Source of the DNA: JAHCHG01 sp965214585
Lineage (GTDB): Bacteria > Acidobacteriota > Blastocatellia > Pyrinomonadales > Pyrinomonadaceae
Assembly: GCA_965214585.1 (NCBI GenBank)
Contig: OZ243957.1
Span: 2,232,001-2,296,000 of the forward strand
Reading direction: 5' to 3'
Length of the DNA: 64,000 nucleotides
Shown here: one piece after another, positions 17,283 through 26,392 of the stretch
How positions within the stretch are numbered: position 1 is the first letter of the stretch
How the letters are laid out: every line of letters begins with the position of its first letter
Notes under the pieces: model-generated
Databases searched by the model: none
Told to the model about the DNA's origin: nothing
Seen by the model: the letters and a program-made list of their open reading frames with translations, nothing else
Position numbers and translations under genes: made by a program

Positions 17283-17362
17283 ATTAACAGGGATGAACAG
17301 GATGAACAAGGATAATTAAAAATCAGTTCCTATCCTATTTATCCTGTCCATCCCTGTTAAAT
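17283..17362. repeat. Hairpin repeat, family AACAGGGATG-ACAGGAT, copy 1
   Basis: ATTAACAGGGATGAACAGGA on the left pairs with ATCCTGTCCATCCCTGTTAA on the right around an AT-rich loop. Relatives at 23435-23539 and 58411-58511 share AACAGGGATG and its complement. It sits between the amphi-Trp operon and the methyltransferase gene. Confidence 0.8.
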
Positions 17363-17391
17363 ATTTCTTTAAACTCTGTAACTCCTGACTA

Positions 17392-18495
17392 TTATAAAGG
17401 CATTTGCTCCAAAAACTGAAATTCGGCATTTTCGTCCAGCTTTTTCTGCGCCGCTTTTATCGCTTCGTTTGATTCGTCAATTCCGATAAAGTTTCTGCCA
17501 AGTTCGTTTGCCGCTTTCAAAGTCGTTCCCGAACCGCAAAAGCAATCTAAAATTAAATCGCCTTCGTTGGAAGACGCTGCGACGATCATTTTCAGCATTT
17601 CCGAATTTTTTTCCGTCGGATAATTCGGATATTGCGCGTCTTTATATTTCCAAATGTCCTGTTTTTTCTTGCCTTTTCTTTCATCCGCGTAAATTTTCCG
17701 TCGCGGAACGCCGTTTTTCGACCATTCGATCAAACCTTTTTCGTCCAGTTTTTCCAAAATTTCGGGCGCGCTTCGCCAATGTCTGCCTTTCGGCGGAAAA
17801 TTGCCGCGCCACCGTTCGCCTGTTTTCCCGTTTTTCGTTTCGCCCGGCGCGTGAAGCGGAATCGTCGTATAAAGCCTGCCGTTTTCGTCCGTTTTTTTGA
17901 AAAGCCTTGCAATATCGCTTTCCGAAAATTCGTCTTTCGGCTCGTTCCAAACGAAATTTTTGCCTTTTGAATAAAACAAAACCAAATCCTTAATATTGCC
18001 GTAACCTTTGCGCTTGAAGTTTTTCGGGTTGCATTTGATGCGCGAAATATCATTACGAAAATTTGATGCGCCGAAAATTTCGTCCATAATTATTTTAACG
18101 TAATGACCGATTTTATAATCAATGTGCAGATAGATCGAAGCGTTTTCGCTCATCAATTCCCGAATAAAGATCAATCTTTCGCGCAAAAATTCCAGATATT
18201 TCGCACCCGTCAAATTGTCCGCGTAAGCGGGTTTATCATTCGCGCTTTTGCTGATCGTGCTTGTGCGATTTTCGCCGACTGCAAAAATGTTTTGTGTGGC
18301 AAACGGCGGATCAATATAAACGAGGTCAATTTTCGACGCGAGATTTTGCATTGTGAGAAGAAATTTCAAAACGCTTGAATTTTCGCCTTTTATCAATTTA
18401 TTCGGCAAATCGTTCCATTCTGAATTTAGTTCGGCGCGAAAAGTTTCGTTGAGAATTTCTTTTTCCGATTTTTTTCCGTCGTAATCTAAATTCAT
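17392..18495 (-). CDS. Orphan beta-class DNA methyltransferase
   Basis: 367 residues. The catalytic motif IV is YIDPPFATQNIF (about residue 60) and the S-adenosylmethionine motif DCFCGSGTTLKAANELG comes near the C-terminus, with FIGID after it. Catalytic motif first and SAM motif last, with about 200 residues of target-recognition region between, is the beta arrangement of N6-adenine or N4-cytosine enzymes. No restriction endonuclease or specificity gene is adjacent, so it may have an epigenetic or solitary role. The DPPF variant does not decide the base. Confidence 0.88.
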   Translation of the reverse strand: MNLDYDGKKSEKEILNETFRAELNSEWNDLPNKLIKGENSSVLKFLLTMQNLASKIDLVYIDPPFATQNIFAVGENRTSTISKSANDKPAYADNLTGAKYLEFLRERLIFIRELMSENASIYLHIDYKIGHYVKIIMDEIFGASNFRNDISRIKCNPKNFKRKGYGNIKDLVLFYSKGKNFVWNEPKDEFSESDIARLFKKTDENGRLYTTIPLHAPGETKNGKTGERWRGNFPPKGRHWRSAPEILEKLDEKGLIEWSKNGVPRRKIYADERKGKKKQDIWKYKDAQYPNYPTEKNSEMLKMIVAASSNEGDLILDCFCGSGTTLKAANELGRNFIGIDESNEAIKAAQKKLDENAEFQFLEQMPL

Positions 18496-18544
18496 CTGTA
18501 AATTATTTTGCCAAACAAGACGAGAAAAATAAAATATATCAATA

Positions 18545-18815
18545 GCCTGTTGAGCAAGCGGTTTTTAGTGCCGTGCGGTGATTGGTTATAAGAATTACTC
18601 TTCGGAATAGATTATAGATTAAAGCTGATAACTGATAGATTTTATCTTTAATCTACAATTTTTAATCTATTCCGAAGAACATACTTTCAATTATCGTTTT
18701 TATAACTATTCAATGCACGGCACTATTGACCGCGATACGTCATTTCGTGATTCGCGGTCAAAGACCGCTTGCTTAACATCGTGATTCGCGGTCAAAGACC
18801 GCTTGTTTAACAGGC
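18545..18815. repeat. Composite nested inverted repeat, about 270 bp
   Basis: The outer arms GCCTGTTGAGCAAGCGGT and ACCGCTTGTTTAACAGGC flank a second pair, TAGTGCCGTGC and GCACGGCACTA. Those enclose a third, TTCGGAATAGATTATAGATT and its complement. On the right, a unit CGTGATTCGCGGTCAAAGAC is tandemly repeated. It fills the 328-bp gap between the methyltransferase and TlpA-like genes; no ORF of note lies within. Confidence 0.75.
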
Positions 18816-18823
18816 AGGCTCGT

Positions 18824-19414
18824 TTATTTTGTTGCTAAGGACTTTTCAACTGCTTTGTCCAAATCGTTTTTGACCTTCAAATCATAACCGATGAATCTTT
18901 CGACCAATTTGCCTTCGCGGTCTAAAACGAGCGTTTGCGGAATCGAAGCCGAACTGTAAAAAATGAGATTTTCCAAATCGCTTTCGGGCGTGGCAAGCGC
19001 GTAATTTATTTTGAGTTTTTTCGCAAAATCAGGAACTTTCGGGCGGTCTTCTTCGCCGCCGACGTGCAAGCCGATGATTTCTAAACCCTGATCTTTATAT
19101 TTCGCCTGCAAATTGTTCAAATGCGGAATTTCCTCAAGACACGGCGGGCAGTAAGTCGCCCAAAAATCGAGAATTACAACTTTTCCTTTCAAATCTCCGA
19201 TTTTCTGCCGGTTGCCGTCGGCATTCGTCGCCCCGTCGAATTTCGTCCAACTCATTTCCGCCAGATTTTTATTCGGCGGCAAGGGCAAATTCGTCGTCGG
19301 CACGTTGTTGATCGAAACGGGTTTTTCCGAAACCGAAACGGGCGCGGCGGCGGGTTTGCACGACACGGCGAGCAGAAGGTAAAAGGTAAAAGGTAAAAGG
19401 TAAAGCAGTTTCAT
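18824..19414 (-). CDS. TlpA-like thioredoxin-fold lipoprotein
   Basis: 196 residues. A lipoprotein signal (MKLLYLLPFTFYLLLAVSC, Cys 19) should anchor it to the outer face of a membrane. The redox domain has VVILDFWATYCPPCLEEIPH with a CPPC active site, then IPQTLVLDREGKLVERFIG with the cis-Pro. Such proteins reduce or isomerise disulfides, often for cytochrome c maturation. Unusually, the signal peptide coding DNA consists of TTTACCTTTTACC repeats that recur inverted upstream. It is divergent from the NifU-BFD gene. Confidence 0.88.
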   Translation of the reverse strand: MKLLYLLPFTFYLLLAVSCKPAAAPVSVSEKPVSINNVPTTNLPLPPNKNLAEMSWTKFDGATNADGNRQKIGDLKGKVVILDFWATYCPPCLEEIPHLNNLQAKYKDQGLEIIGLHVGGEEDRPKVPDFAKKLKINYALATPESDLENLIFYSSASIPQTLVLDREGKLVERFIGYDLKVKNDLDKAVEKSLATK

Positions 19415-19536
19415 AAAGGTTAATGGTAAATTGTTGATTGTTAATTGTAAATCGAAAGAAGAGATTTGAGTTTTCGCTTATCCTTATATCTTTTACCCTT
19501 TACCTTTTCCCTTACACCTTTTACCCTTTACCTTTT
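19376..19536. repeat. AAAGGTA tandem repeats in inverted orientation between divergent genes
   Basis: AAGGTAAAAGGTAAAAGGTA (about 19376-19405) lies within the first codons of the TlpA-like gene. The complementary TTTTACCCTTTACC strings at about 19486-19536 run up to the ATG of the next gene. The two could pair in RNA or DNA. Similar strings lie at 28600-28645 and 42255-42283. Confidence 0.75.
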
Positions 19537-20121
19537 ATGAAGTTTTATCCTGAGAAAATCAATAACAGATTTCAAAACCCGCGAAATGCGGGCGAATTAA
19601 AAGATGCAAACTGCGTCGGAACAAGCGCGACGTTTGTCTGCGCGGCGGTTTTGCGGATTTTTTTGCAAATTGATGCTGCAACGAAGGAGATTCTTGCGGC
19701 GAAATTTAAAACAAACGGCTGCGGTTTTGCGATTGCGTGGGCGGACGTTTTAACGGAAAAGATCGTCGGGCGGCGTTTGACCGAATTTCACGGTTTAAAT
19801 GAAAAACTTGCGGGAGAAATTGAGGCGGAACTCGGCGAATTTGGCGAAAAACGACGGCATTGTTTAGAATTAACTTTAGACGCTTTGCAAAACGCTTTTG
19901 CCGATTTTCGCAAGTTTCAAATCGAAGAATTTATTGGCGAAAAGGCTCTGATCTGCACCTGCTTCGGCGTTTCGGAAGAAAAAATCGAAAAAACGATTTC
20001 CGAATACGCGCTCGAAACCGTCGAACAGGTCGGCGAAATCTGTAACGCCGGAACAGGCTGCGGTTCGTGTCAGCCGCTGATTCAGGAAATTATTGATACG
20101 AGTTTCGATAGTTTTAATTGA
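19537..20121 (+). CDS. NifU-like scaffold fused to BFD-type [2Fe-2S] domain
   Basis: 194 residues from ATG 19537. Residues about 1-125 are IscU/NifU-N-like, with the three scaffold Cys in TFVCAAV, TNGCGFAIAWADVL and KRRHCLELTLDAL. Residues about 135-190 form a BFD-like [2Fe-2S] domain (CTCFGVSEEKIE, then ICNAGTGCGSCQPLI) with four Cys. Combined, this resembles the first two domains of nitrogenase NifU without the C-terminal Nfu domain. A role in Fe-S cluster assembly or delivery is likely. No cysteine desulfurase lies nearby. An upstream start at 19438 would translate the repeat and is rejected. Confidence 0.87.
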   Translation: MKFYPEKINNRFQNPRNAGELKDANCVGTSATFVCAAVLRIFLQIDAATKEILAAKFKTNGCGFAIAWADVLTEKIVGRRLTEFHGLNEKLAGEIEAELGEFGEKRRHCLELTLDALQNAFADFRKFQIEEFIGEKALICTCFGVSEEKIEKTISEYALETVEQVGEICNAGTGCGSCQPLIQEIIDTSFDSFN

Positions 20122-20241
20122 AAATTATGTGCTATAATTTTTCAAATAAACGCTTTGCTTGCGTAAAAATATTTTTGAGGAAAAAAATTTAAGCGATTTT
20201 AAAATTAAAAAATCGCAAATCCGAAATCCGAAATCGAAATA

Positions 20242-21648
20242 ATGGACGATCCTGCTAGTTTAATCTTACTTTTCGCCGCCGAAACCGCTGCGGTTGAAAC
20301 TCCGACACTACTTTCTACAACGCTTAATCTCTTATTAGTAGTTTTTCTGGTGCTTGGCAACGGTTTTTTTGTTGCGGCTGAATTCGCGCTTGTCGCCGTC
20401 AGAAAATCGCGCATCGAATCTTTGGTCAGAGAGGGAAATAAAGGTGCGGAGCGTTTGTTAGGTTTATTAAATAATCTCAATGCCTATATTTCCGCAACAC
20501 AGCTTGGCATCACGCTGTTTTCGCTCGGTTTGGGATGGGTTGGCGAACCGGCGGTGGCTGTTTTGCTCGAACCCGCTTTGATTTGGCTCGGCGGCGCGAC
20601 GGGATTGACGTTTCTGACTTCGGGCGCAGTTCTGCACGCGATTTCGTTTGCCATCGCGTTTTCTCTTATCACGTTTCTGCACATTGTTTTCGGCGAACTC
20701 GCGCCGAAAACCGCCGCTTTGGAACTTTCCGAAAGAGTTTCGTTAGCAATCGCCCTGCCGCTTCAGATTTTTTACAGAATTTTTTATTATCCGATTCGTC
20801 TGCTTGATTGGGCGGGAATAAAAACCGTGCGGCTTTTCGGGCTGCATCCTTCTGGAGAACACGGTTCTAGTTATACGGAAGACGAAATTCGCCAACTGAT
20901 AAATTTATCACAGGAAAGCGGTCATTTGAACGAAGAAGAGCGCACGTTGATTCATCAGGTTTTTGAATTTTCCGAAACAACCGTCCGCGAAGCGATGATT
21001 CCGCGCACGGAAGTCGTGGCGATTCCGCACACCGCAACGCCCGAAGACATCGCCAAAGTTTTCCGTCAGCACGGTTACTCGCGCCTGCCCGTTTACCGCG
21101 ATTCGATGGACGATATGCTCGGCGTAATTCACAGCAAAGACGTAATGCAGTATCTGCTTGTGCGCCCGCGAATGTTCAAGATTGACAGAGTTATCAAAAA
21201 ACCGCTTTACGTCGTTGACACGGCGCGGCTCGAAGACGTTTTGCGGCAGATGCAGAAAGCCAAAACTCATTTCGGTTTCGTCGTTGACGAACACGGCGGA
21301 ATCGAGGGAATCATCACGCTCGAAGACCTTCTCGAAGAAATCGTCGGCGAAATTTCCGATGAACACGATGAGGAAGTTGAAGAACAAATCCAGAAAAACA
21401 CCGACGGCAGTTATATTTTAGACGGCGGACTCGCCGTGCGCGACCTCAATCGCCATCTCGGTTTAAATTTGCCCGTTTCCGAAAGCTACACGACAATCGC
21501 GGGTTTTCTGATGGACGAAGCGGGCGAAGTTTTAACCGAAGGCGAGCAGGTCAAATATAACGGGCATCTTTTTTCAATTGAAAGAGTTGATAAAAGGCGG
21601 ATTTTGAAGGTTCGGATGGAAAAATCTTATGAACGGCAGGCAAAATAA
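20242..21648 (+). CDS. CorC/TlyC-family membrane protein (DUF21-CBS-CorC)
   Basis: 468 residues. An N-terminal hydrophobic region of four helices (about 25-200) is the DUF21/CNNM transporter domain. Two CBS motifs follow (REAMIPRTEVVAIPH, then GVIHSKDVMQYLL and FVVDEHGGIEGIITLEDLLE). A C-terminal CorC_HlyC domain is at about 385-468 (LDGGLAVRDLNRHLGLNLP). The family is often labelled hemolysin, but members act in magnesium or cobalt efflux. Nucleotide binding by the CBS pair may regulate it. A TIR element has inserted 36 bp after its stop. Confidence 0.92.
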   Translation: MDDPASLILLFAAETAAVETPTLLSTTLNLLLVVFLVLGNGFFVAAEFALVAVRKSRIESLVREGNKGAERLLGLLNNLNAYISATQLGITLFSLGLGWVGEPAVAVLLEPALIWLGGATGLTFLTSGAVLHAISFAIAFSLITFLHIVFGELAPKTAALELSERVSLAIALPLQIFYRIFYYPIRLLDWAGIKTVRLFGLHPSGEHGSSYTEDEIRQLINLSQESGHLNEEERTLIHQVFEFSETTVREAMIPRTEVVAIPHTATPEDIAKVFRQHGYSRLPVYRDSMDDMLGVIHSKDVMQYLLVRPRMFKIDRVIKKPLYVVDTARLEDVLRQMQKAKTHFGFVVDEHGGIEGIITLEDLLEEIVGEISDEHDEEVEEQIQKNTDGSYILDGGLAVRDLNRHLGLNLPVSESYTTIAGFLMDEAGEVLTEGEQVKYNGHLFSIERVDKRRILKVRMEKSYERQAK

Positions 21649-21684
21649 AATTGATGAAATTCCCGAAAAATTCGCTTCTTCGAT

Positions 21685-21958
21685 GGTTTTTGATAGTTAA
21701 ATCTAACAAAAAATTCTTCCGATTTTAGCCCGTGATAACGGGCGATTTGCATAAAGCCTAACTCGTCAGAGCTAGGTTGGAATAAAAAACAAATTCCAGC
21801 CATCGTAGATGGCGACGGACATTGCGGACGCTATCTACGATAGCTCTCAACCGTTTATTGCCAACAACAACCTAGCGTTTCGCTTCGCTCCACGCTAGGC
21901 TTCATGCCGATGCCATCTACGATGGCTGATTTAATGTTAGATTCAATTATCAAAGACC
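21685..21958. mobile_element. MITE-like TIR element, family GGTCTTTGATAA, copy A
   Basis: A 274-bp non-coding element. The ends GGTTTTTGATAGTTAAATCT and, inverted, GGTCTTTGATAATTGAATCT form terminal repeats. Inside are GCCATCGTAGATGGC, TATCTACGATAG and GCCTAGCGTGGAGCGAAGCG-type palindromes. Copy B at 56255-56527 in the opposite orientation matches through almost the whole length. Flanking DNA continues the palindrome (CGCTTCTTCGAT on the left, ATCGAAGAAGCG on the right). No transposase is encoded. Confidence 0.88.
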
Positions 21959-22012
21959 ATCGAAGAAGCGGAGAAGTTTCTGTTTGAGATATAACGAACG
22001 GCGGAAAATTTG

Positions 22013-22044
22013 AAGGGCAAAAATGAGTTGCGTTTTTGCCCTTT
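22013..22044 (+). terminator. Rho-independent terminator after the CorC/TlyC gene
   Basis: AAGGGCAAAAA pairs with TTTTTGCCCTT around a short loop and is followed by TTAACTTTTG. It is now 365 bp after the gene stop because the MITE copy A lies between. The rest of the 21649-22129 gap, apart from these two features and the enolase leader, shows nothing else. Confidence 0.75.
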
Positions 22045-22129
22045 TAACTTTTGTATTTCCGATTTTTTCAAGTTAAATTTAACAGATAAGTTTTAACAAA
22101 AATTATTTCAGGAGCAATTTTATAAAAAT

Positions 22130-23419
<1,290 letters not shown>

Positions 23420-23434
23420 CTTAACGCTCGGTTC

Positions 23435-23539
23435 AAAGAAAATTTAACAGGGATGGACAGGATGAACAGGATAAAATTTGGTTAAGAGTTTAATTTTAAT
23501 TATCCTTTTCATCCTCTTAATCCCTGTTAAATTTTCTTT
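23435..23539. repeat. Hairpin repeat, family AACAGGGATG-ACAGGAT, copy 2
   Basis: AAAGAAAATTTAACAGGGATG (left) mirrors ATCCCTGTTAAATTTTCTTT (right), with GGACAGGATGAACAGGAT and ATCCTTTTCATCC inside. It begins 16 bp after the enolase stop, so it may serve as its terminator. Confidence 0.8.
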
Positions 23540-23597
23540 TATGTTTTCAACTGCTTTAGCTTCCAAAACCATTAAATTGTGATAAAATTTAAGAATT

Positions 23598-23891
23598 ATG
23601 GGACAAGTAATTATTGACGTGCCGCAAAATATAAATTTCAGAACGACGATTGAAAGCGTCGAGGTCGCCGATGAGATTTTGGAAATTATCGAAAAGCGGA
23701 AAAAGACTGAAACGAAAAAAACGAAAATCTCAAAGCCGAAAAAGATATTGCAAACGGTTTCATTGATTTTGCCTTACGATGATTTGGACGAGATAGATGA
23801 AAATGAAGCCGTCGGAATCTGGGCTGACCGCGAAGAATCGGCGGATGAAATTGCGCGGCGAATTCGTGAAAATAATCGAAAAATAACATGA
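23598..23891 (+). CDS. Putative antitoxin of a PIN toxin
   Basis: 97 residues with no clear named family. A short strand region (MGQVIIDVPQNINF), a Lys-rich middle (EKRKKTETKKTKISKPKK) and an acidic-to-basic C-terminus (VGIWADREESADEIARRIRE) are visible. It precedes a PIN toxin gene with a 4-nt ATGA overlap. Position and size, rather than sequence, support the antitoxin call. Confidence 0.65.
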   Translation: MGQVIIDVPQNINFRTTIESVEVADEILEIIEKRKKTETKKTKISKPKKILQTVSLILPYDDLDEIDENEAVGIWADREESADEIARRIRENNRKIT

Positions 23892-24265
23892 GCGAATTTT
23901 TGCCTGATACAAATGTTTTTTCAAAGATTTTCAAGGGCGATTTGGCAGTAACACAATATGTCGAAAATCTTGATGCGGTAATTGACGCAACAATTTATAT
24001 CGAGTGTATTCAAGGCTCGAAATCGAATCAGGAAAAGCAAATTATTGAAAAGTATTTGCAAAAATTCCCGCTTCTTCCGATAACTTCAAAAAGTTCATTG
24101 AGAGCAGTAGAACTGATTCGCAATTACTCGAATTCTCACGGCTTGCTTCTGCCCGACGCGCTGATTGCCGCTTCCGCGCTTGAAAACGATCTGACGATTT
24201 TAACTTACAACGTCGGCGATTTTAAGTTTATAAAAGATTTGAAATGGCAAGCACCAAACGTATAA
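23888..24265 (+). CDS. PIN-domain ribonuclease toxin (VapC-like)
   Basis: 125 residues: MSEFLPDTNVFSKIFKGD with the first Asp, DATIYIECIQGSKSN with the Glu, LLLPDALIAASALENDLTIL with the third acid, and TYNVGDFKFIKDL with the last. All catalytic acids look intact. It overlaps the antitoxin gene by 4 nt. Its last codons overlap the probable start of the epimerase gene (ATG 24244), whose frame is disturbed by an A13 run. Confidence 0.87.
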   Translation: MSEFLPDTNVFSKIFKGDLAVTQYVENLDAVIDATIYIECIQGSKSNQEKQIIEKYLQKFPLLPITSKSSLRAVELIRNYSNSHGLLLPDALIAASALENDLTILTYNVGDFKFIKDLKWQAPNV

Positions 24266-25307
24266 AAAAAAAAAAATTTTAATCATCGGCGGAACGAAAT
24301 TTTTAGGCAGGCATTTGATTAATTGGTGCTTGAAGAAAAATCACGAAGTGACAATTTTTCATCGCGGCAAACATTCGGGCGCGGATATTGAAAACGTCGA
24401 AGAGATTTTCGGCGACAGAAATTCGGATTTAAACAAACTCGAAAATCGCCGTTGGGATGCCGCAATTGACACTTGCGGTTATTTGCCGCAAACGGTCAAA
24501 ATGTCGGCGGAATTTTTGCGGAATGCGGTTGAAAAATACGTCTTTATCTCCAGCATTTCGGCTTACGCGGATTTCAGCGAAGCGGATTATGACGAAACGA
24601 CAAAACTTGCGCGGCTTACGAAAGAGCAGGAAAAAGAATTTGCGGAAATTAACCCGAAAGAAGAAATTACGGCGTTTGTTTTGGGCGAAATGTATGGCGC
24701 GTTAAAGGTTTTGTGCGAAAGGGAAGTTTTGCAAATTTTCGGCGAAAATGCCTTGATAATTCGTCCCGGTTTGATCGTCGGCAAATTTGATACGACTGAC
24801 AGATTTACATATTGGGTGATGCGCGTGGCGAAAGGCGGTGAAGTTCTCGCGCCGGGAAATTCGGAAAATTTTGTGCAGTTTATTGATGCGGAAGATTTGG
24901 CAAAATGGACGATTGAAATGATCGAAAACGGCGAAAGCGGAATTTATAACGCGACAGGAAAACCGTTTGATTTAACGATTGGAAAAACGCTCGACGAAAT
25001 CAAAAAAGTTACGAAAAGCGACGCGAAATTTGTTTGGGCGAGCGAGGCATTTTTGGAAAAAGAAAATGTCGAAGCGTGGAGCGATATGCCGATATTTTCG
25101 CCCGAATCTGTTTCTGAAATGAAAGGTTTTTTATCGGCGAATATTGATAAAGCGGTAGAAAAAGGCTTAAAATTCAGATTGCTCGAAGAAACGATTCGGG
25201 ACACTTTCGATTGGCGGAAAAATGTTAATGGCGAAATGAAAGCGGGAATTTCCGCCAAAAGGGAAACGGAACTTTTGGAAAAATGGCGCGAACAAAATGC
25301 GGAATGA
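24244..25307 (+). CDS. NAD-dependent epimerase/dehydratase-like SDR, start region frameshifted at A13
   Basis: An atypical or extended short-chain dehydrogenase. The Rossmann motif KILIIGGTKFLGRHLINW is encoded from about 24273 but no in-frame ATG precedes it. ATG 24244 (MASTKRI, then lysines) runs into the 13-A tract at 24264-24276 in the wrong phase; one extra A would join it to the Rossmann frame. Later features include DTCGYLP, YVFISSISAYADFS, EMYGALKVLCEREVLQ and a substrate half. Similar proteins include mRNA-binding CSP41-like and nucleoside-diphosphate-sugar epimerases. Substrate unknown. Transcript slippage or a base-calling error are both possible. A TTG start at 24315 would delete the glycine motif. 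Confidence 0.75.
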
Positions 25308-25437
25308 TTTTACAGAAAGACTTCTGCTAAGTTGAACATTTTCGTTTATCCTAAAGAAAATGTCTGCGAAACACACGCGCATACACGAAAAAAAATTAAT
25401 TCAAATCTTTTTTATAAGCTATACTTGATAGAAATTT

Positions 25438-25653
25438 ATGTTTTTTATAATCGGCACAAAATTTATTACTTGGGGTTCGGAGAAAACGAGCGATTTGATT
25501 CGTTGCTCACAATGCGGAACGCTCGCGCATTTTAAGGAAAAAACCGGGATGCGGTTTATTACTTTGTTCTTCGTGATTCCGACGATTCCGATCAGCGGGA
25601 AAAATACACTAATCGAATGCCCGAACTGCAAGGCGCGGTTTCAGACGGAATAA
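25438..25653 (+). CDS. Small zinc-ribbon protein
   Basis: 71 residues. Two Cys pairs (IRCSQCGTLAHF and IECPNCKARF) bracket a hydrophobic middle (FITLFFVIPTIPIS), the layout of small membrane-associated zinc-ribbon proteins. Function unknown. The upstream 130 bp (25308-25437) holds no feature I can name. Confidence 0.7.
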   Translation: MFFIIGTKFITWGSEKTSDLIRCSQCGTLAHFKEKTGMRFITLFFVIPTIPISGKNTLIECPNCKARFQTE

Positions 25654-25658
25654 ACTTA

Positions 25659-25791
25659 GAGCGGTTTAAGAATTAGTGTAAGGATAAATTGTCAGTAGCG
25701 TCGGCGTGAGCCGATGCGTTTTGTGCAAATAAAAATCGACGCATCGGCTCACGCCGACGCTACTGACCCTACAATCAATCTTAATCTGCTC
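25659..25791. mobile_element. MITE-like element with TA flanks, containing the CGTCGGCGTGAGCC hairpin
   Basis: 133 bp. GAGCGGTTTAAGAATTAGTG on the left and, inverted, GAGCAGATTAAGATTGATTG on the right form imperfect terminal repeats, bounded by TA at 25657-25658 and 25792-25793. The core 25691-25767 is the long hairpin GTCAGTAGCGTCGGCGTGAG and its complement, copy 1 of a three-copy family. The ends resemble those of the outer element at 56213-56613. Confidence 0.75.
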
Positions 25792-25807
25792 TAGGAGAAA
25801 TAAGTAT

Positions 25808-26392
25808 ATGAAAAAGATAATATTTTTGCTGTTAATATGTTTTGGTTCAGTTTTAGCAATTAACGCACAGGACAATTTATTACTGAATCCTGATGCTGAA
25901 AGTAGCATTCAAAATTGGAAAGTCACCGGAAATGCACAGGTTGAACAAGCATCCGGTCAAAATAATATATTTGTTATTCGCAATAAAGGTTCATTTACTC
26001 AAAAAATAAAATTATCCGAGAAGTCTGCCGACAAATATATTCTTCTTATTGGCATTGGTTCATCAGAGCGAGTAAATTTAGACGGCGTAATTACGGGATT
26101 GCCTTATTTATATGGTTACTTGTTAGATGTTGATAATCCAAAAGGCGGACATATAAACACTTATTTGACAGGTGAAAAGTTGCTGGGACGAGTGAAGAAC
26201 AGTTCCGAGTGGGTAATGATGTATGGAGTTTTTCAAATTCCAAAAGGAACTGTGGCTGCACAAATTTCATTAAAGCAAGCAGAACGAAAATATTTTCCGC
26301 AAAACGGTTCGGCAGCAAAGTTTGATAATATTGGATTATATATATTTGAAAACAAAAATGATGCCTTAAATTTTGTTCGTAATTATGAGTAG
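25808..26392 (+). CDS. Secreted protein, unknown, carbohydrate-binding-like fold possible
   Basis: 194 residues with a cleavable signal (MKKIIFLLLICFGSVLAINA). The mature part starts NLLLNPDAESSIQNWKVTGN, which resembles the opening of beta-sandwich ligand-binding modules, and stays strand-rich. No catalytic motif or named family is evident. AGGAG lies 10-14 nt upstream, directly beside the end of the preceding TA-flanked element, so the element may carry or have displaced its promoter. The stop overlaps the GNAT start by 8 nt. Confidence 0.7.
   Translation: MKKIIFLLLICFGSVLAINAQDNLLLNPDAESSIQNWKVTGNAQVEQASGQNNIFVIRNKGSFTQKIKLSEKSADKYILLIGIGSSERVNLDGVITGLPYLYGYLLDVDNPKGGHINTYLTGEKLLGRVKNSSEWVMMYGVFQIPKGTVAAQISLKQAERKYFPQNGSAAKFDNIGLYIFENKNDALNFVRNYE

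Noticed and set aside
19376..19536. CRISPR-like array from repeated AAAGGTA strings
   Set aside because: Units are 7-8 bp without spacers; no cas gene is present. The same applies to the GTGAGAA strings at 60664.
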